DNA of 64,000 nt from Echiichthys vipera (GCA_963691815.1 OY829659.1:13092184-13156183), one strand, 5' to 3'. Shown: positions 1-15,499, counted from the stretch's first letter. Translations and numbers: made by a program. The notes: generated from the letters alone by a model not told the origin.

Positions 1-959
1 AGGGTCACATTACTGTCAATGATGAGGAGAGGTGCAGCGTTGGTAATGAGGTCCCAGGGAGGTCAGAGGTGATACCGTCTGTGGCGTACGGTGAGGTTGA
101 AAGAGTGTGTGTGTGTTTGTGTGCAAGAGAGACAGAAACATTTCATACAAACACGACAGCGTTGAGCGAGGAGCGAAGATTAGTTTCATTGTTTGGGAGT
201 TCGTGCTTCAGATTTGTTTTCTCACTTGAGAGTGTTTATTTTCTCCTCTGATATGAGGAAAAACTTTGTCTCTTTGACAGAAATCCTGTCTAATCAATCA
301 AGTGTTGGTCAGCCTGTGTGGGCTGAGCGTTAACTGCAAAGGGACAGGATATGATATGCACACTTCTCTGCTCACATAGCTGACATTCAGTCTGCCCTCT
401 GCCAGATAAACAGGGAATTCCTTGCAGGGAGTTTTAACCAGAACTACCTGTGTTCTCTGCCGGGGGGGTTTCCTTATCAGGCTGTAGCATTTTGTAATCA
501 TCCTTAGCGTATATCTTTTGATGTAGTGGGACTTGTCTGTGGGTGTGTTTATGCCCTCTCTCTCATGAGAATGCATGCCATGAAGGTATGTGGTTTAAAT
601 CAAATCTTCCCTTGAGCCACTGAGTAAAACGTTTTAATCCCTGCAAAGATGAAAGGATTTTAATACATTTCTGAAAAATTAATATGCAATAAAAGAGGAG
701 TATTTTTGTAAAAACTCTTAAGCGCTTTACTTGATCTCAAGTTCGTTTTGATTTCGGTGATCTCTTAATCTTTTAGCTCACCTGCACATTTTCCCTAAAC
801 CTGCACAAAACCTGATTTTTCAGCATTTCAACTCTCTTTTTTAAATAGCTTGATATCCTCCTTGACCTCAGATAAACAAAAAATATAAAATGAAATTTAA
901 ATACTTGAAATTAAGCAACCAGTCAAGTTGCGCACACAGGAGGACCTGAAACACCGAGG

Positions 960-1190
960 CTACATCCACACTAATACTATTTCATTTTCAAATGAGTACC
1001 TTTTGCTGCGTTTACGCCTAGCATCCACACTGCTCCGATGTTTCCGAGCCCCTAAAACAGAGACATTTGGAAATGCTGCTGACCCTGTTTGAGTTTAAAA
1101 ACTCCAGGGTTGAGTTTTAGTCTGGGCGGGCAGAAACAGAGACTTTTGGAAATGATGACCTGTCAGTCACTGTCAGTCTGTCAGATTCAG
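960..1190. repeat. Probable short DNA-transposon remnant
   Basis: The stretch holds internally repeated phrases ('catccacact' twice; 'acagagac.tttggaaatg' twice) of a kind I associate with non-autonomous DNA transposons in fish. The ends were not resolved and family assignment is from memory only. Confidence 0.3.
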
Positions 1191-2485
1191 TTAGCCAGGC
1201 TTTGTAACATTACATACCTTTTGTGTTTGCATCCTTCTTGTGGGTGCTTATTTCTCGTTGACTTGGCCGTATTTGCTTTTCTACCTACTTCCTACCCCCT
1301 ACTTCCGGCGCCCTTGCTTGGACCACACACACATTTGAACTCGGCCTTCATTTTAATCTCATCTTAAAACAACGTAGTATGTGAACACAGAGTTTATTAA
1401 AAGAGTGTTTTGAAAGACTTCCGGTACCAGCTCCTCTCGTAGTAAAGTCCATTCAAGTCGATTACAAATACAATCCAAGGAAAGGAGCCCATTGATGATT
1501 TATTCCAGCAAAACACGGAAACCTTGTGGTTTGTGGCAGTTTGGTGAAATATCTTTACCTCCAGTCTCTCCGTAGCCAGTTGCTTTCTTCTTCAAGCATG
1601 CCTTCTTTGGGTCAAAAGCTCTTTATTTATCAAGTCGTCCTTTGCCAAATGTTTGCTGCAGACACGGTAATCCCTCTGCCTAAGTGTCTCGATCAACGTC
1701 TCAATGTCCAGATTCAAAACAATAAGCCTGTCATGCCAGCTCTACATTGTTTCAGAGGACACTACGGGCGTGCTGGTCAAAGATATTCTAGAAGCATTCT
1801 GCTATTTTAGAGCAGCTGATAAGCTACAAATGACCTTGGCATGAACCAAACACACACTGACACAAATTCTCTACACTTTCACTGCAGCCCAGGATTATAA
1901 GAAAAAAAACATATAATCCATCAGAATTTCCATTTTATTGGAACGCGCTCGGGGAGGCTGTGGGTAATCTCGATCTATGGCCCGTGAATCCTTTTAGTGT
2001 GTCCCTTGCATGTCCATAAATATGTTTTTAATATGTCTGACTGGAGGGATTCAGCTGATTTATGGCTCAAACAGACCTCTGACACATATTTTCCTCAAGG
2101 TAGTGTCATGAGGATATTTAACCCAGAGGTTTTTCTTTTGTTTTAACGGTTAGTAAATTGCCCTGACATTTCCTTTTCATTTATCTAAAAGTGTCAAAGG
2201 GTTCAGTCTGTCCAGGTGTCTGTGAATGTCGTGGGTATGCGAGACTGTGAAAGCCTCTACTGCCACTGTTATACATAAGATACATCACACACAAAATCAG
2301 TTGACTCAGCAATTAACTTGCAATGAATCTTTATAACTTAATGATGGTGGCTTGTTGTGGTGTAAGCGTACATTTTTGAGTGTGCGCGTGTGTAAATGTG
2401 TGTGTTGTGTCGACCAACCAGAGTGCATACATTAAAGTTTGTGATGCCAGGAGGTCCCTTATTAACTCAGTGCTTAGTAAGTGAG

Positions 2486-2488
<3 letters not shown>

Positions 2489-2535
<47 letters not shown>

Positions 2536-2537
2536 TG
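2489..2537 (+). repeat. (GT)n microsatellite
   Basis: About 20 uninterrupted GT units ending in gcgcgtg, followed by a small triplication of 'gtgcagca' (2549-2573). Confidence 0.95.
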
Positions 2538-4989
2538 TTTAATATTGCAGCAGTGTGCAGCAGTGTGCAGCAGTGCTTTAACAAGTCTAGAAGTGGGATT
2601 GGCTGTAGTCCCAGCCTCTCCCTCTGTTTCTCCCTTTACCTCTCCCTCTTCATTCTTCCTTTGTCTTTCTGCCCTCTGCTGTCTTTTCTGATCGCTCAAA
2701 CTGTAACTCGACCCCCATAGTGATTTTTTTTGCTTCGTTTTATGATAGTATTTCTGTCACCCTAGACTTCCCTTTGAATCCTGCGTCTTTCTTCCAATAA
2801 GTTTTTCTCTTTGTGTAGAGAACATGCATGCAACATGACTCAAAGATGCATGTAAACTCAAGTAAACACACACAAATGGATGTATAGTGACATCCATTTG
2901 TATTAAATCTGCCCTTGACTCTCTGCATAGTCTTAATTGTTTTTACGAAATCTGAAAATAATGTTACAAGTTATAGTATCTATATGATTTTACATACCTG
3001 TTTATTTCTATTCTTATTTTGCATTTTTACATAAAAATGTCAGAAATATTAAAAATCAATGAATGATCAATTTGATTTATTATAAACTTAATTGTTAAAC
3101 TTAATCGTTGTGCACAGTATTCCTGTGCAATATTATTGCCACCATTTGGGTGTGCTCACCTTTGATTTAACTATAGAGGAAGTTGTTTGTAATTATTGTC
3201 TGCGTTCTTTTTCTCTGCAAAATAATTCTGGCTGAAACATCTTACCGCTCAAGTTTCTTGCCCAGTCTGACTTTTCTGTAGTGATGTGCCAGTGTTCCCA
3301 GAGATGATTCATATTTTGAGTACATAACTGATGGAAATAATTGCCAAAACTGATGTGCTCGGCCTGCCAGGTCAGCTCAACAGTTACTGAGTCCAGGGCT
3401 TTTATTGTGAAAGGTAAGAGTGGATCTGGTATGCATTGCCTTTGTGGAGGTGGAAAGGAATAAAGTTTGCCATTTTGGATAGGACTACCGAGCTTCTGTG
3501 TTGTTGTTTTATAAAACTGATACCTGTATTTTCATGGAGCGAAAAAAAAAAAGTCCTTGCTTTATTGCTGCATAATATTCACATTCTGTGTTAAATTACT
3601 CTTGACAAAAAAAAACAAATAAACAAACACCCCGGTGTGAAAGACCTTTAGACTTACATTAACTGATTCTTACTTTATACTACACTACGTTCACCAGCTA
3701 CACGTAGTTGCTGTCTGTCTGTTGTTTGGTGCTGGGTAAGCAGCATATAGTTGTTTTTTAGAGCATGGATTACTGCTGCCTGTTACGACTGGAAACAACA
3801 CAGTAACCAAAACAGTGAAGTTACAGGCCATAAAAACAAAACAGTCAGCTGAAAGATTGTAAAACTCACCTACGTGTGTGTTTGTGTGTGTATGTGTCGG
3901 CATGTGTATTTAGCGACACACATATGAGTGCATCTTTGTGTATTGCTGTATACACTTATGTGTTTGTGTGTGGTCCTGCAAACCTATACGAGCACAGAGA
4001 AAAGGCTTGAGGAAGAAGGTTGGTCCTTGAGGATTTTCCTGCTAAAAATGCTTATTTTAACAGCCAAAAAAACTCACTATATGTGTATCGCTGCTAAGTG
4101 CCTTTAAAATGAGACACACAGCAACAAGGCCTCCTATCAGCATGTGATCTGCACTCCCATGACCTGTGGAGTTTCCTCCGAGTCCATTAGCTATTGTTTC
4201 CCCTCCCGGTCTTGCCCCAGGTCCTGCTACTTCCACGCCATGATCTGCACCCCGTAGCCCTCTGCGCTCTGCTTTCCAACCCCCACGTCTGTCTCCAAAT
4301 ACGATGTCTACCCCTCCCCATTCGGTGTCATACTTTATGCCTCAGGCTTGCTCCCATATCCCAGCTGTGATTTCCCCTGTTTCCCATCTGTATCATCTCT
4401 CCTCCTCCTTGGTCCTTCATTAGGCTGAGACCTTTGCTTGGTGTCTCCTGCTGTAGGTGATCCAGTCTCCAGAATAGTAGGGTGGGCGATGTCAACAGAC
4501 TTATCTTCGCAGGCCGGACAAGGGAAGCTGTTGCTGTTGTTACTGGAGAGAGTATGGGAGGGGTAGACACTCTGAATTAGCTCCTGACCCACTTTCCTCC
4601 TGGTCCAATTTTCTAAAGGAACTGACCAGAGCAGCATTCCTTGACAGCTGGTGCAGGAATATTGACAGAAACACGCTGATACAGTACTGTTGATTCAATC
4701 CCACAGATGGGTATGGGTAGGTTGTTGGCTTTTTTGTACTGTTGCTGTTTCTGTTCAGACTCTTTTCTGATGACACATAATCAGCATAGGGATCCTAAAT
4801 AAATATATATATATACGGTATTTATATTTTTAAATCCTTTCCACTCAGACATTCTTCTCCTTAAGGGTCTTCAAGCTTTTAATAAAAAGGACCATGTATC
4901 TTTATTGTTTCACTTTTTGCTTTGTTTTGGGGTCTCCAGTGCTGCTACTTCCCCTCCTCAATCCCTCTCTTGCTGAGTCCTCACTGCCT

Positions 4990-5550
4990 TGGCTGTTGCA
5001 AAAGAGCACCTGTCACTCACAGCGTCACTCTGATGTATCAAAGTCAAAATGTATCCGCCAGATGGAGTGATTCACTTACTGTAATTCGCATTTGCTCTGC
5101 ATATCCATCTGGGAACTCTCATTTGGAGATCTTTTGGGAAGGGGCGAAAATACTGGTTGCTGATTGGATAAACCATCTGTCTATCACCAACATATGGGCC
5201 AAATCAACCAATCAGATCAACAAAGCGTATCATGTGCTAACAGCTTCGAGGCAAAGCTCAGAAAGTAAACAACATGTCGGTAAAGGATATTTAACATTTG
5301 TGTAACACAAATTTATAGATAAAAGGCACAATATCAGGTGCCCGTTCCATATTCAAACAGAAGGATCCAAGAGAAAAAAGCGCTAGCGAGCGGCTTGCTT
5401 GATAGCAGCTCATCTCGTCCGTGGAAGCAGCCACCACGTTGTTTACACTGAACCGTCGCTTCTTGTTGTGTGACACTTTGACCCTCCTCAAAACCAACGC
5501 TGATTGGTTTGGTCGCTTGGCTTACTTCTCCAAATGTTCTCCTCCACACG
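4990..5550. repeat. Possible interspersed repeat
   Basis: The segment contains the phrases 'tgattggat' and 'ccaatcagatcaac' that I recall from short teleost DNA transposons. No terminal repeats were delimited. It has no convincing coding frame. Confidence 0.25.
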
Positions 5551-5914
5551 TTACCAGATTAATCTGTGAGTAAAATACAACAGTGCTCAGAGATCAGGAT
5601 GGTCTCGCGGGTTTACAGGCTAACACCTCTAAATACAAAACAATTTTTCCCATTTCTGAAGTATGGATCTATGAGAAAGTTCATATTTTCTTTGTGCAAT
5701 GGAGACAGCCTTTATTTCCAATTATACAGAATCAACTTTATTTTTCTGCAAAGCAACTTTTGTACCAGTTCCAGTTATATAGCTGAAGGTAAAGAAAACG
5801 ATCACGAGTGAACACATAAACAGATGTTGTGATTTGAATCCTGCAGCGTTGCTCTTCGAAAGGCTTTTTGAGGAAGTGAGCAACATATGGAATTGCTATG
5901 CGACTCAAGATGAT

Positions 5915-6058
<144 letters not shown>

Positions 6059-9000
6059 CTCTCAGGGATCACTGAAAAGAGATAGCATGAGCTAGGAATT
6101 TAGGTCAAGGTCACAGTGCCATCTGTTCAATGATTTCACTTAATCTGTACGTTTTCCACTTTGAGCAGACTGGTGGTGCTCACTGACGCTAACAAGCTGC
6201 AAACAATCAGTGTTACAGGATGAAGAATCCTCAAAGATTTCAAGTAAGCAGTGGTTGAGGTGACATACAGGCGAGTTATGCATGTGTGTGTGTTTCAGTC
6301 TCACTGTAGAGTCAATGGAGCTGAGCAGCTTGGCCTGAATGACGAAGTGTTGCTGAAAATAGAAGACAGAGACCAAGGAGACAGTGGCAGGGATGAAGAG
6401 GAGAAAAAAATGAGCAGGAGGAGGAAGGGAAAGGGGGAGGAGGAGGGTGTGTTGGACAAGATGCTTTTGTCATATGTGTTAAATCATTGATCAGTATGAA
6501 CTCTCTAACCCAGACTCTGTGTCCCTTTTATAGCTATTGACTTTTTCCAGTTATACTATCACAGTACAGGAGTGACAAATTAAAAAAAAACCTGGAAACT
6601 GGAAGTTGCATGTTCAGAATAGACAAATGTATTCAACATTCACCAAAAAAGTGCATTAATTGAGCGCATTCAGTTTTTTGGGTAAAGAATAATGTCCGGG
6701 CAGTTCACAGGGGTATTTGTACAATCATCTTAAGACAGATAATACAAGAGAGGGCTTTAAGCATCTTTGTGACCATCACATTTCTGACTCATCATGCTGC
6801 TTGTTTGACACAATTTCCTAACCTTAAATGACCCCCCCCCCCCGCTCCATCTCTCTGCCTCCTCCAAACCAGTCCCGTCCATTTCTGTAACCACTGCAAG
6901 ATCTGATTGCTCTCCCGATGGAGACGCCCATGCTCTGCTGTGTATTTGTTCTGAAAGTCAGATCCCTGGTCTTTCCAGAGAACATGTCCATTGTGCTGCT
7001 TTGATTGGCTGATTGAGCCCAGGAATGTGTCAGGTTGGCGTTTTGATTGGCTGATGCTGTGAGACAGTGTTCCTGTGGTGTTTTCTCTCCCTGCCCCGGG
7101 GTAGAGGTTGACCTCAAGGGCCAGCTTACCATCCACATATCATACCCTTCAACATCACAGCGCAGAAATACAAAACGGACCCTGGATCAAAGTCACTGGA
7201 AGTGAAGTTGTTTTTTTTTAAGAAGAATAAGTGTTTGATTTCTGACCTGCCTCCTCTTTCTTTCTCACTTATTCTGTCTCTCAACCCACAGTCCATGATG
7301 TTTCTACAATTTCTACTATAACTTTTAGCCTCTGCTACCCAGACTGATCGTAGTTCAGTCAATAAAGATGGTGCTGCCAGTGAGTTACTGGTGTTACAAG
7401 ACACTTCATCCTTCATCCTTCATCCTTTCCTTTAAACAAATAAAAAAAGCAGTATGACTGTTCAATAATTCTCTGGTCAGTTAAGTTGTCTAATCCCTGA
7501 GAAAATGTGACCAATGTTTGTGGTAAAGGTCACTGTTGGCTGTGCTAGAAATCTTCTGATGTTTTAAATTTATAATACTGATCGAGGTGATTTTTTAGAG
7601 GCTGACCATTATGGGATACTAAGATCGATACCAAAGTGAAAAGGGAATAATTCCCCACTTACCAATATGGATGTCAATATAATGAGTTTTTGATCTGGAA
7701 TGAAAATAGGCCTTTTTTGAGGATTGTGCACGGATATGACCCCGCAGAGGGACTCAGAGGATCAGTGCTGTATGTTCTGTGTCAGTCACTTGCTGGCCAC
7801 ACTCTGGCTGGGAAAAACCACGTAATGACACAATTTCTAAATCACCCCAAGCATTGTTTTCTGCAGCATATTTTCTGTAAAAAGGTTTTCATATCGCCGC
7901 ATACTGGACAGCACTTCAGAAATGTTGTTTGTCACTTCTATAAAATTAAGGGACTCAAGAAACATGTCTATAAAAGAGTGGTCCAACTGAAACTAGTTGG
8001 ATTTAAGATTTAAGAAAGCTCCATCCAGTAACTCAGAAGACGTACAACTGTTTTCATAGACAGAGTAGTGCTCCTCCAGAACGGCAAACTGAAGCTCACA
8101 TATACAATAAGTGGAGTTCCCCTTTAAAAAAATAGGCAGTTTAAAAAAAAGACTAATCTGGGATCTCTCTCTCGATTACTCTTCTGCTGATCCCAATACA
8201 TTTACCATATAACTACATAATGTTTAAAAGGATTTAATAAAACACAGAAAATGTCAGTGGTACTTAATCCTCTCAGTTATGTCGAAGTGCTCTGATTATA
8301 AGCCAGTTGTGCCTGCAGTTGGCTGTGATAATGTGTGTCCCTTAATCCTGCGGCCCAACACTATAGGTGCCGATTTATGTTTCTGCTGGTGGCTGCTCAA
8401 AACTGTTGAGTGCCCAACCCCCACGCTCAATGAAGACCTACATGACTGGCTAAACGGATTTGGAGAAAGTAGTCAAACACATGCATTTCAGCACCATAAA
8501 CCAAACGATATACACAGCATGAAATGCACAGGAAGTAATAATCAATGCCACTGAGTTTGCCACAGTGCAGCTCTTAAAACATACCAAAAAAAACCCACAT
8601 AAGTTAATAAAGACATGTAAAATGTATACATTCAGATGTATAAAAAGGTTCACATGAACATAAATCAAAAGCCAATAGCAACATCTAACACAGTATACCA
8701 ATAAAGAACATACCATAACAGTAAAGGCTACAAGTGGCCCACTTATAAACAAGCCAAACAAGTTGTAATAGGCTATCTAAAGTTGTTACACACACAAAGA
8801 AAGCTAAGAAGCACACAGTAAAATACAGTCAATTGACCATCAACACATAGGCTAGGCACACACAGCCACGCAGCACTGATGTTATTTCTTTACGAGGAAA
8901 AAGCTATCAAATCTATTTACATTTGTCCCCAACTGTACCCTGGCGCACATGACAGCATTGCACTGACAACACACGTCACAATGTAATGTGCGTGTGTGTG

Positions 9001-11795
9001 TGTGGGTGTGCAAACTGAATACATATGCATCCACTTATACATTAGTCCTGGCATGCTTTGTATTTGTGTGGGTTTAACGTCATTTACATACATTTGCTAC
9101 TCATGTCTGTACATAACAACGTATGTTTGTTAGAAAGCTGGTTGTCATGCTGTCACTGTGCCTGGTACCTTTAGGGTTTATGTTACAGTTTGGTGCTATG
9201 CTGTGTTTCATCGTCGTAAAATGACCTATTTTGGTGTATGCGTGTATCAGTTACAACATAACTTCGACCACACTCGTACATACATACACCACCTCCTCTC
9301 CTGGCTGGTTTCAGTCCTCCACTCAAAATGTAAGCCTGCACAAAAGCATCGTACACCTACATCTTCTTTTGAGAGATCCTTGGCTTCATTGCTCACAAAT
9401 CAGTGCCAAATATGTTGTGGTCTCTTGCCGACTTGGGATCCAAACCTGGCCTGCATCAGTTAATATCATCCAATCAATAGGTTAAGCCATGAAACAGGAC
9501 ATTTGATGGTGTCCCCTTGGCCTTAAGGAAATTGTGACAGGCATTTTTCTCTATTTTCTTTCTATTTAATATATCAAGCGATTAAACCTATGGTCTACCA
9601 TTTGGAATATTGGTAATTTTTTATTAACATCCGTTATACACCGATTACACCGGTCCTGTAGTTCGATGTACAAAATATGAATAGCAAAAAGAACCCAAAA
9701 AATCCATTGTCTATCAGCCGTAGGCCTGCATAGAAATTGACCGATGCTATCCATCTGTCACGGAAGGCTCCCATTGGCTCGTACCCTCCAACCAATCCCC
9801 TCGTCTTTCCTGCTCCGCGTCAGGGAAGAAAATAATCGATTGTTGCAGCTTTATATTTGACATTTGTGTGTGTAATGTCTGCATACAAACTTAAAATTAA
9901 CCATTAGGAGATCAAACATTGTCATAATGTTGGTGTGAATATGTTTTGCACCTTTGTGATGTACTGTAACCACACTCCTAGTATTTACAAAGAAATCAAA
10001 CAAATCTATCGAAAAACAAATCAGAAAACTCTTATGCTCTATAAAAAGGGGCAATGACTGCGTTTTATATTTTGTGTCAACACAAAGTTATTGTACATGT
10101 CTTCTTCTCTTCACTAACTCGTTTTGCACTATAAATGGGGTTCCATTATTCCCAGTCTCCTTCCTTTCATTTTAACCATTTGAATATATGTGACTGATTT
10201 CACATTTTACAAATATAATGCTCATGAATCTGCTGTTTCCTAAAAGAAAAAGGAAAGTTGTATTCCATAGAGTATTAAGCACATTTTCTTGCTTCCTCTC
10301 TTCTCAAGTTGTTCAAATACCAGTCTCCGAAATGTTTCCCATACTGCCTAAAAATCTGTATAGAGTATGCAAGTCTATGCACTGATCTGATACCATGTGA
10401 TTTAGACTCCTTTATGTTTTCTTAGTCACTGGTATCGGATACATACGTTTAGAATAGGAATCTGTACGTCTCTATTCTCGTTTCCCACAGCAGATGTTCT
10501 GTACGTTAGTGGTCCTGCCTTCTTTCCCTCCTTCTCTATTCAGCTACTCATTGTCATTCTTTCTCTCTAAACCACTTTCCCTCTCATCACTGCTGACTGC
10601 CAGTGTCAGCCATGATCTCTGTGGATAACTCAGGAATATAAATCACAGAGGCTCTCTACAGATAAACAGTCAGCAGAGACACCAGGCCAGGGCAAGGAAA
10701 GTAGAGCCACGAGCTCCAGCCTTAGTAACCTTCCCTTCAACATGATGGGGAACCAATCCAACTGCAGACACCACATCTTGGGTGAAGACTAAAGTGTTCA
10801 TCCCTAAGCGATTATTCATAGCCCAGTTAACGACAGTCAACCATACCAGTAAAGTAGTATTCTGTGTCCAGATAAGTGCAGATTCTGCTGACTGGATGTC
10901 AAGCTGGTTTCGACAGGCCAAATTGAGTCGGGTCTCTGCTTGTGGATCCATACTGACCTGAAACTCAACACCACAAACAGACATCCGACGGTGTCGGGCG
11001 GACGGCAGCTGAGGAGCATCCGGCTGTCTCATCACTCTGTCTGGCATTCTTGGGATAGCATGGGAGTAACTCAGAGCTCAGAATGAAAGTCTTGACCTGT
11101 ACCAGGGGTGAATATGACTCACAAAGAGAGACAGCTCTGACAGTTGATGTTTGTGCACTTTCACTTTTGGGTATCAGGCTGACTGGAGCATGCATGTTGT
11201 TGACTAGTATATTCATCTTTGTCTCAGTCAAGCACGTATTCAGTTACTCACGTTGTGATGCAAGCAACTACTTATGCAGTTCAAGGGAAATCCACTAAAG
11301 CCTTGGATTTTCTTTGTCCATTTTGTTGTGTTTTTATTATTCTGACTGAGTATAACTGGCAACTTAGGCTGCGTTCCAGTTGAAATTGGAAGTCAGAACT
11401 TTTGGACTTCCCAGTTGGAGATCTCTCGGAGCCCAGACCTCGTAATCAAACATGGCTGCTCCAAACATCAACAGATGTTAAGGCTGAAGGAATACATGAT
11501 ACACAATACACATGAAAATACCACATAATTCCATGATATAAACTGGTCTTTCGTGTAATTTATGTTTTTTTAACTTATAAATAGTCAACTTGGTTATGAC
11601 GTCATTCCCAATTGCCACCTCTGACTTCTGAGGTAAATGTAAGGCAGCATGGACAACATTAACATGACAGAAAAAAGACTGCGAATGCAGCTTCAAATTG
11701 AAAATTCCGGTTATTTGCTCAGCTTCCTTTAATGTGAGAAGTTGCTCCTGTTTTTTTGTCATTTGCTAGACAAAATTGCTTGAGTTTGATAATTT

Positions 11796-11995
11796 NNNNN
11801 NNNNNNNNNNNNNNNNNNNNNNNNNNNNNNNNNNNNNNNNNNNNNNNNNNNNNNNNNNNNNNNNNNNNNNNNNNNNNNNNNNNNNNNNNNNNNNNNNNNN
11901 NNNNNNNNNNNNNNNNNNNNNNNNNNNNNNNNNNNNNNNNNNNNNNNNNNNNNNNNNNNNNNNNNNNNNNNNNNNNNNNNNNNNNNNNNNNNNNN
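11796..11995. other. Assembly gap (200 N)
   Basis: Exactly 200 unspecified bases. The round size suggests a placeholder, so the true length between 11.79 and 12.00 kb is unknown. The bases just after the gap lead into CT and GA simple repeats, a likely cause of the break. Confidence 0.99.
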
Positions 11996-12101
11996 GAGGG
12001 TCAGTCGGTTTGCTCTATATTTACAGTGCCTGCGGAGCTTGATGTCTTTCTCTCTCTCTCTCGACTCAGAGGGGGGAGATGGAGGAAAGTGAGTGAAGGC
12101 A

Positions 12102-12103
12102 AG

Positions 12104-12139
<36 letters not shown>
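12102..12139 (+). repeat. (GA)n microsatellite
   Basis: GA tract with one AAAGAGAG interruption, shortly after the assembly gap and a CT tract (12048-12062). Confidence 0.9.
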
Positions 12140-13010
12140 TCTGCATCTGTCTCCCCAGTTTAATGTAATAACCGAGATGTCTGCCTCCTAAGCAAATTAA
12201 AAGATGAACATTCCCACATTCACAACGTCATGGACCACCACAGGCCACGATATCGGTCAAAGTCACTGTGCCTGTCAGATGGCATTAAGTGCATAGCAGT
12301 GATGAATCTCAAAAGGCTACTTATTACTGTTGACTACAATTTTCACTATTGCATGATGGATTAATTGATGAATATGTTTTGTACACTATTAATAAATGAA
12401 GAACATCAATCAAACGAGGTATCCGAGAACACCTGCTGTCCCAGTGATCCTCTTTCCCTAATTTCTCCCCCTCCACCCTGTCCTCTAGCCAGAGCACAAA
12501 AGCCCCTCAAACCCAAAGCCCCTCCTCTACCACCCCTCCCTCGCCCCACTGCTTAACCCATCAGCTCACAAGGCACACAGTTCACATCTGTATGGATCAG
12601 ATTTTGAGATGAGGGATCCTTAAAATGTGCACATCTGGCCTTGCCGTTAGTTGGTATTCAGCAGTATATTTTCCACTCTGTGAATGGCATATAAGGTATA
12701 GTCCACATTGGGACTTGGTCAGATGTTTTAAATTTGAGAGTATTTGCGGGGATGACAAATCAAAACAGTTACAATCAAAAACAGGCGTGAATAGTGTATA
12801 CAGAACCAAGGCAAATATAGCATAGCACTAAGGTACCAAAAAAAAAGAAATGTTACCTAGATTAAGCATCATCTAATTCAGGTTGAGCAAGAAAAAAAGA
12901 GGCAGATTTGCTACTGTAATCATTACTAGTTGGATGCATTAATGTACAAAAAGACAAATTAGGTCCTGAACCAAATGTTGAAGTGAATTTTGGTTTATGG
13001 TTCCATTCAA

Positions 13011-13115
<105 letters not shown>

Positions 13116-14242
13116 CTGAGAGCACATAATAGCACCTGGATTTAGATGTAATCCCACAGGTTTTTAGGTTAGCGGTGGGAGTCGGGTCTCCGTTTGCGTG
13201 TGGGATTTGTGGGTCTTAGATGCCCAACGATTCTGTAGTTGAATTATGTTCAGTGCTTCCTGCTGATCAATGTGAATTTCTCATTAGTGGCTCTGAATGC
13301 GTTTGACTGCAAATTATTCTGCCATTCTTATGTGCTTTCATAATCTCAAGGCTGTATCAACAAACTGAGGTTTCATCTTTGTTTGAGGCTTTTAGGAACA
13401 TGGGAAAAAAGTTCATCTTCCTCATGTTTCCCTCAAGGAAACTTTGTTTACATGTGTTAACAACCAAGTCTTCCTGTACACCAGAATATACGAGATGCTG
13501 CTGCATGTCGTCATAGACACGTTAGTTTACTTTGCTGCTTGTCAAATTTCAGTTTGTTTTTATCTCTTTTGATCCCATGGCAGCTTTAGATGCTCAGGAA
13601 TGGGGTCTCTTGGCTGTATCTAAGTCTACAGGTTAAAGATTAAAGGTGACCAGGCTTTGACTATCAGAGCCCTGAAGCTGGGAAATACCCTGACTGTGGA
13701 GCTCAGACTGGGTTTTTAAAAAAAAAAAAAAAAAATCGAGACAAACAGTATTTGCCTAGTTTATACCCTCTTGTCTCTTAATATTGCTATTTTTTCCCCA
13801 CTTCTGCTTCTGTCTTTGTGATTGGTTAATATTATCTATTGTACTACATATATTTTTAAGCGTAAGTATTCAATTAAGGGCATTCCATGATATAAATACA
13901 ATAACATGATTATTATTATCACAGGTTAGGAAATAAATTGTTATTCAAAACTCTAAATTATTTTGCGGCTGCAGTATGGCCTCAATATACCGCAACATGT
14001 AAGATTGTCTAAAATGTTGCTGTTACAATAAAATACCAATACTAAGTAGACCACAACGTTTAAAATAGACCAAAAGTTACAAAAAAACTAACATTTAAAA
14101 TAGAAATGATCTAAGCTAAAAAAAAAACATTCTCCAGGACCTTTGCCAGTTTAATTGCAAATGAAATGTTCACAGAGGGAATTTACAATTTGTATTCAGA
14201 GATACAGTTAATATTTTATGTCTATTCAAGAGGCAAATGTTA

Positions 14243-14275
<33 letters not shown>
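14243..14275 (+). repeat. (AAT)n microsatellite
   Basis: About eleven AAT units in an AT-rich stretch. Confidence 0.9.
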
Positions 14276-15499
14276 TGAATATGAGATCACAACTTAGTCT
14301 CACCAAAATCTAAACAAGATTTTCACAACATATGACTACTGTTTTTTCATTTTCTTTACATTGTCCAATTTTTTGTGGTCATGCCCCCAGCCCCCTGCAT
14401 ATTTGATTAATCTTTACTGTCACATAACTGTACTTGACTTTTCAGTTTGCCTGTTTAGTTTCAGTCCCGTCTTGTCTGTAACTGAGCCTGAGAGATGGAT
14501 ATTATATAACATACTGCTTACTACAGCCCTGCTGCCCGGTGCCAATCCATTTACACACATCTATTTAGCTCAATATCACGTTACTGTGTCACCCTGCTGT
14601 GCATCAGTTGGAAAGTTTTCTCAGTGCTGTGTATAGTCGGTGTATCTACATGAGGAGTAATTAAAAAATGAATTCATCTCAGCCCAGATTTCCTCAAGAG
14701 GGCAGTCTAATCAAATGAAATCACAAATTTTATATTTCACAACCTCAGACTGTTCACTCGCACTTCTCTAACAGTGACTTTGCTACTGTGAGATCAGGTG
14801 TGTGTGTGTGTGTATGTGTGACTGCTGACCTGAAGTTGACTTTGCTATGACCTACTTTTCACGTACACCCCCATCCCACTCTTACCCCCTGCCTATTACC
14901 TCCCTTAAATGAATTAAAATGACCCCCTATCCTCTATTCCTGGCTGTCACTATTCTGCCAAACTAGGTCAAAGTATAAACTTCCCTCCTTCACTGCCTGC
15001 AATACATGTAACTTGGTTACTGTATGGCAACATTCAATCCCACATGTCAGACAGCATTGCTTACTATAGCTATACAATATATTTTTTTGTTTGATGTATT
15101 GCTATCTAAAGGCCTTAGCTGGGAATTTGGCCGTATATACTGGAGATCAAAATGACCAAGGACCAAGTATTAATGCTGCTGTACTAGTATGTTTGTTTTT
15201 TAAATAACCCTTGCTTTGAATGACTTGAATGGCAGGACATCACTAGTTTCTCACACTTCTCTGGTTTGATCTTGGTCCATTCTCCTTCAGTCTCTTCCAC
15301 AGTTCAGTAACTTTAGTGGGTTTCTTAGCCATTAATTTGTTGCCAAGGATTTTCCTGTGATTCTCTATGAGGTTTAGATCTGAACTCTGATTCTTGCTCC
15401 TCCAAATTTAACTGACTTCTATTACACATTTTGGGCTCAGTCTTTACCCAGTTCAACACCTAACATAATGTTTCAGATCAGACTCATATACATTGAACT

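Noticed and set aside
6792..7138. Overlapping 104- and 114-codon minus-strand frames
   Set aside because: They contain a repeated S-I-S-Q-S-K-type phrase due to a small internal duplication ('ttgattggctgat' twice) and a poly-C run; no family signature.
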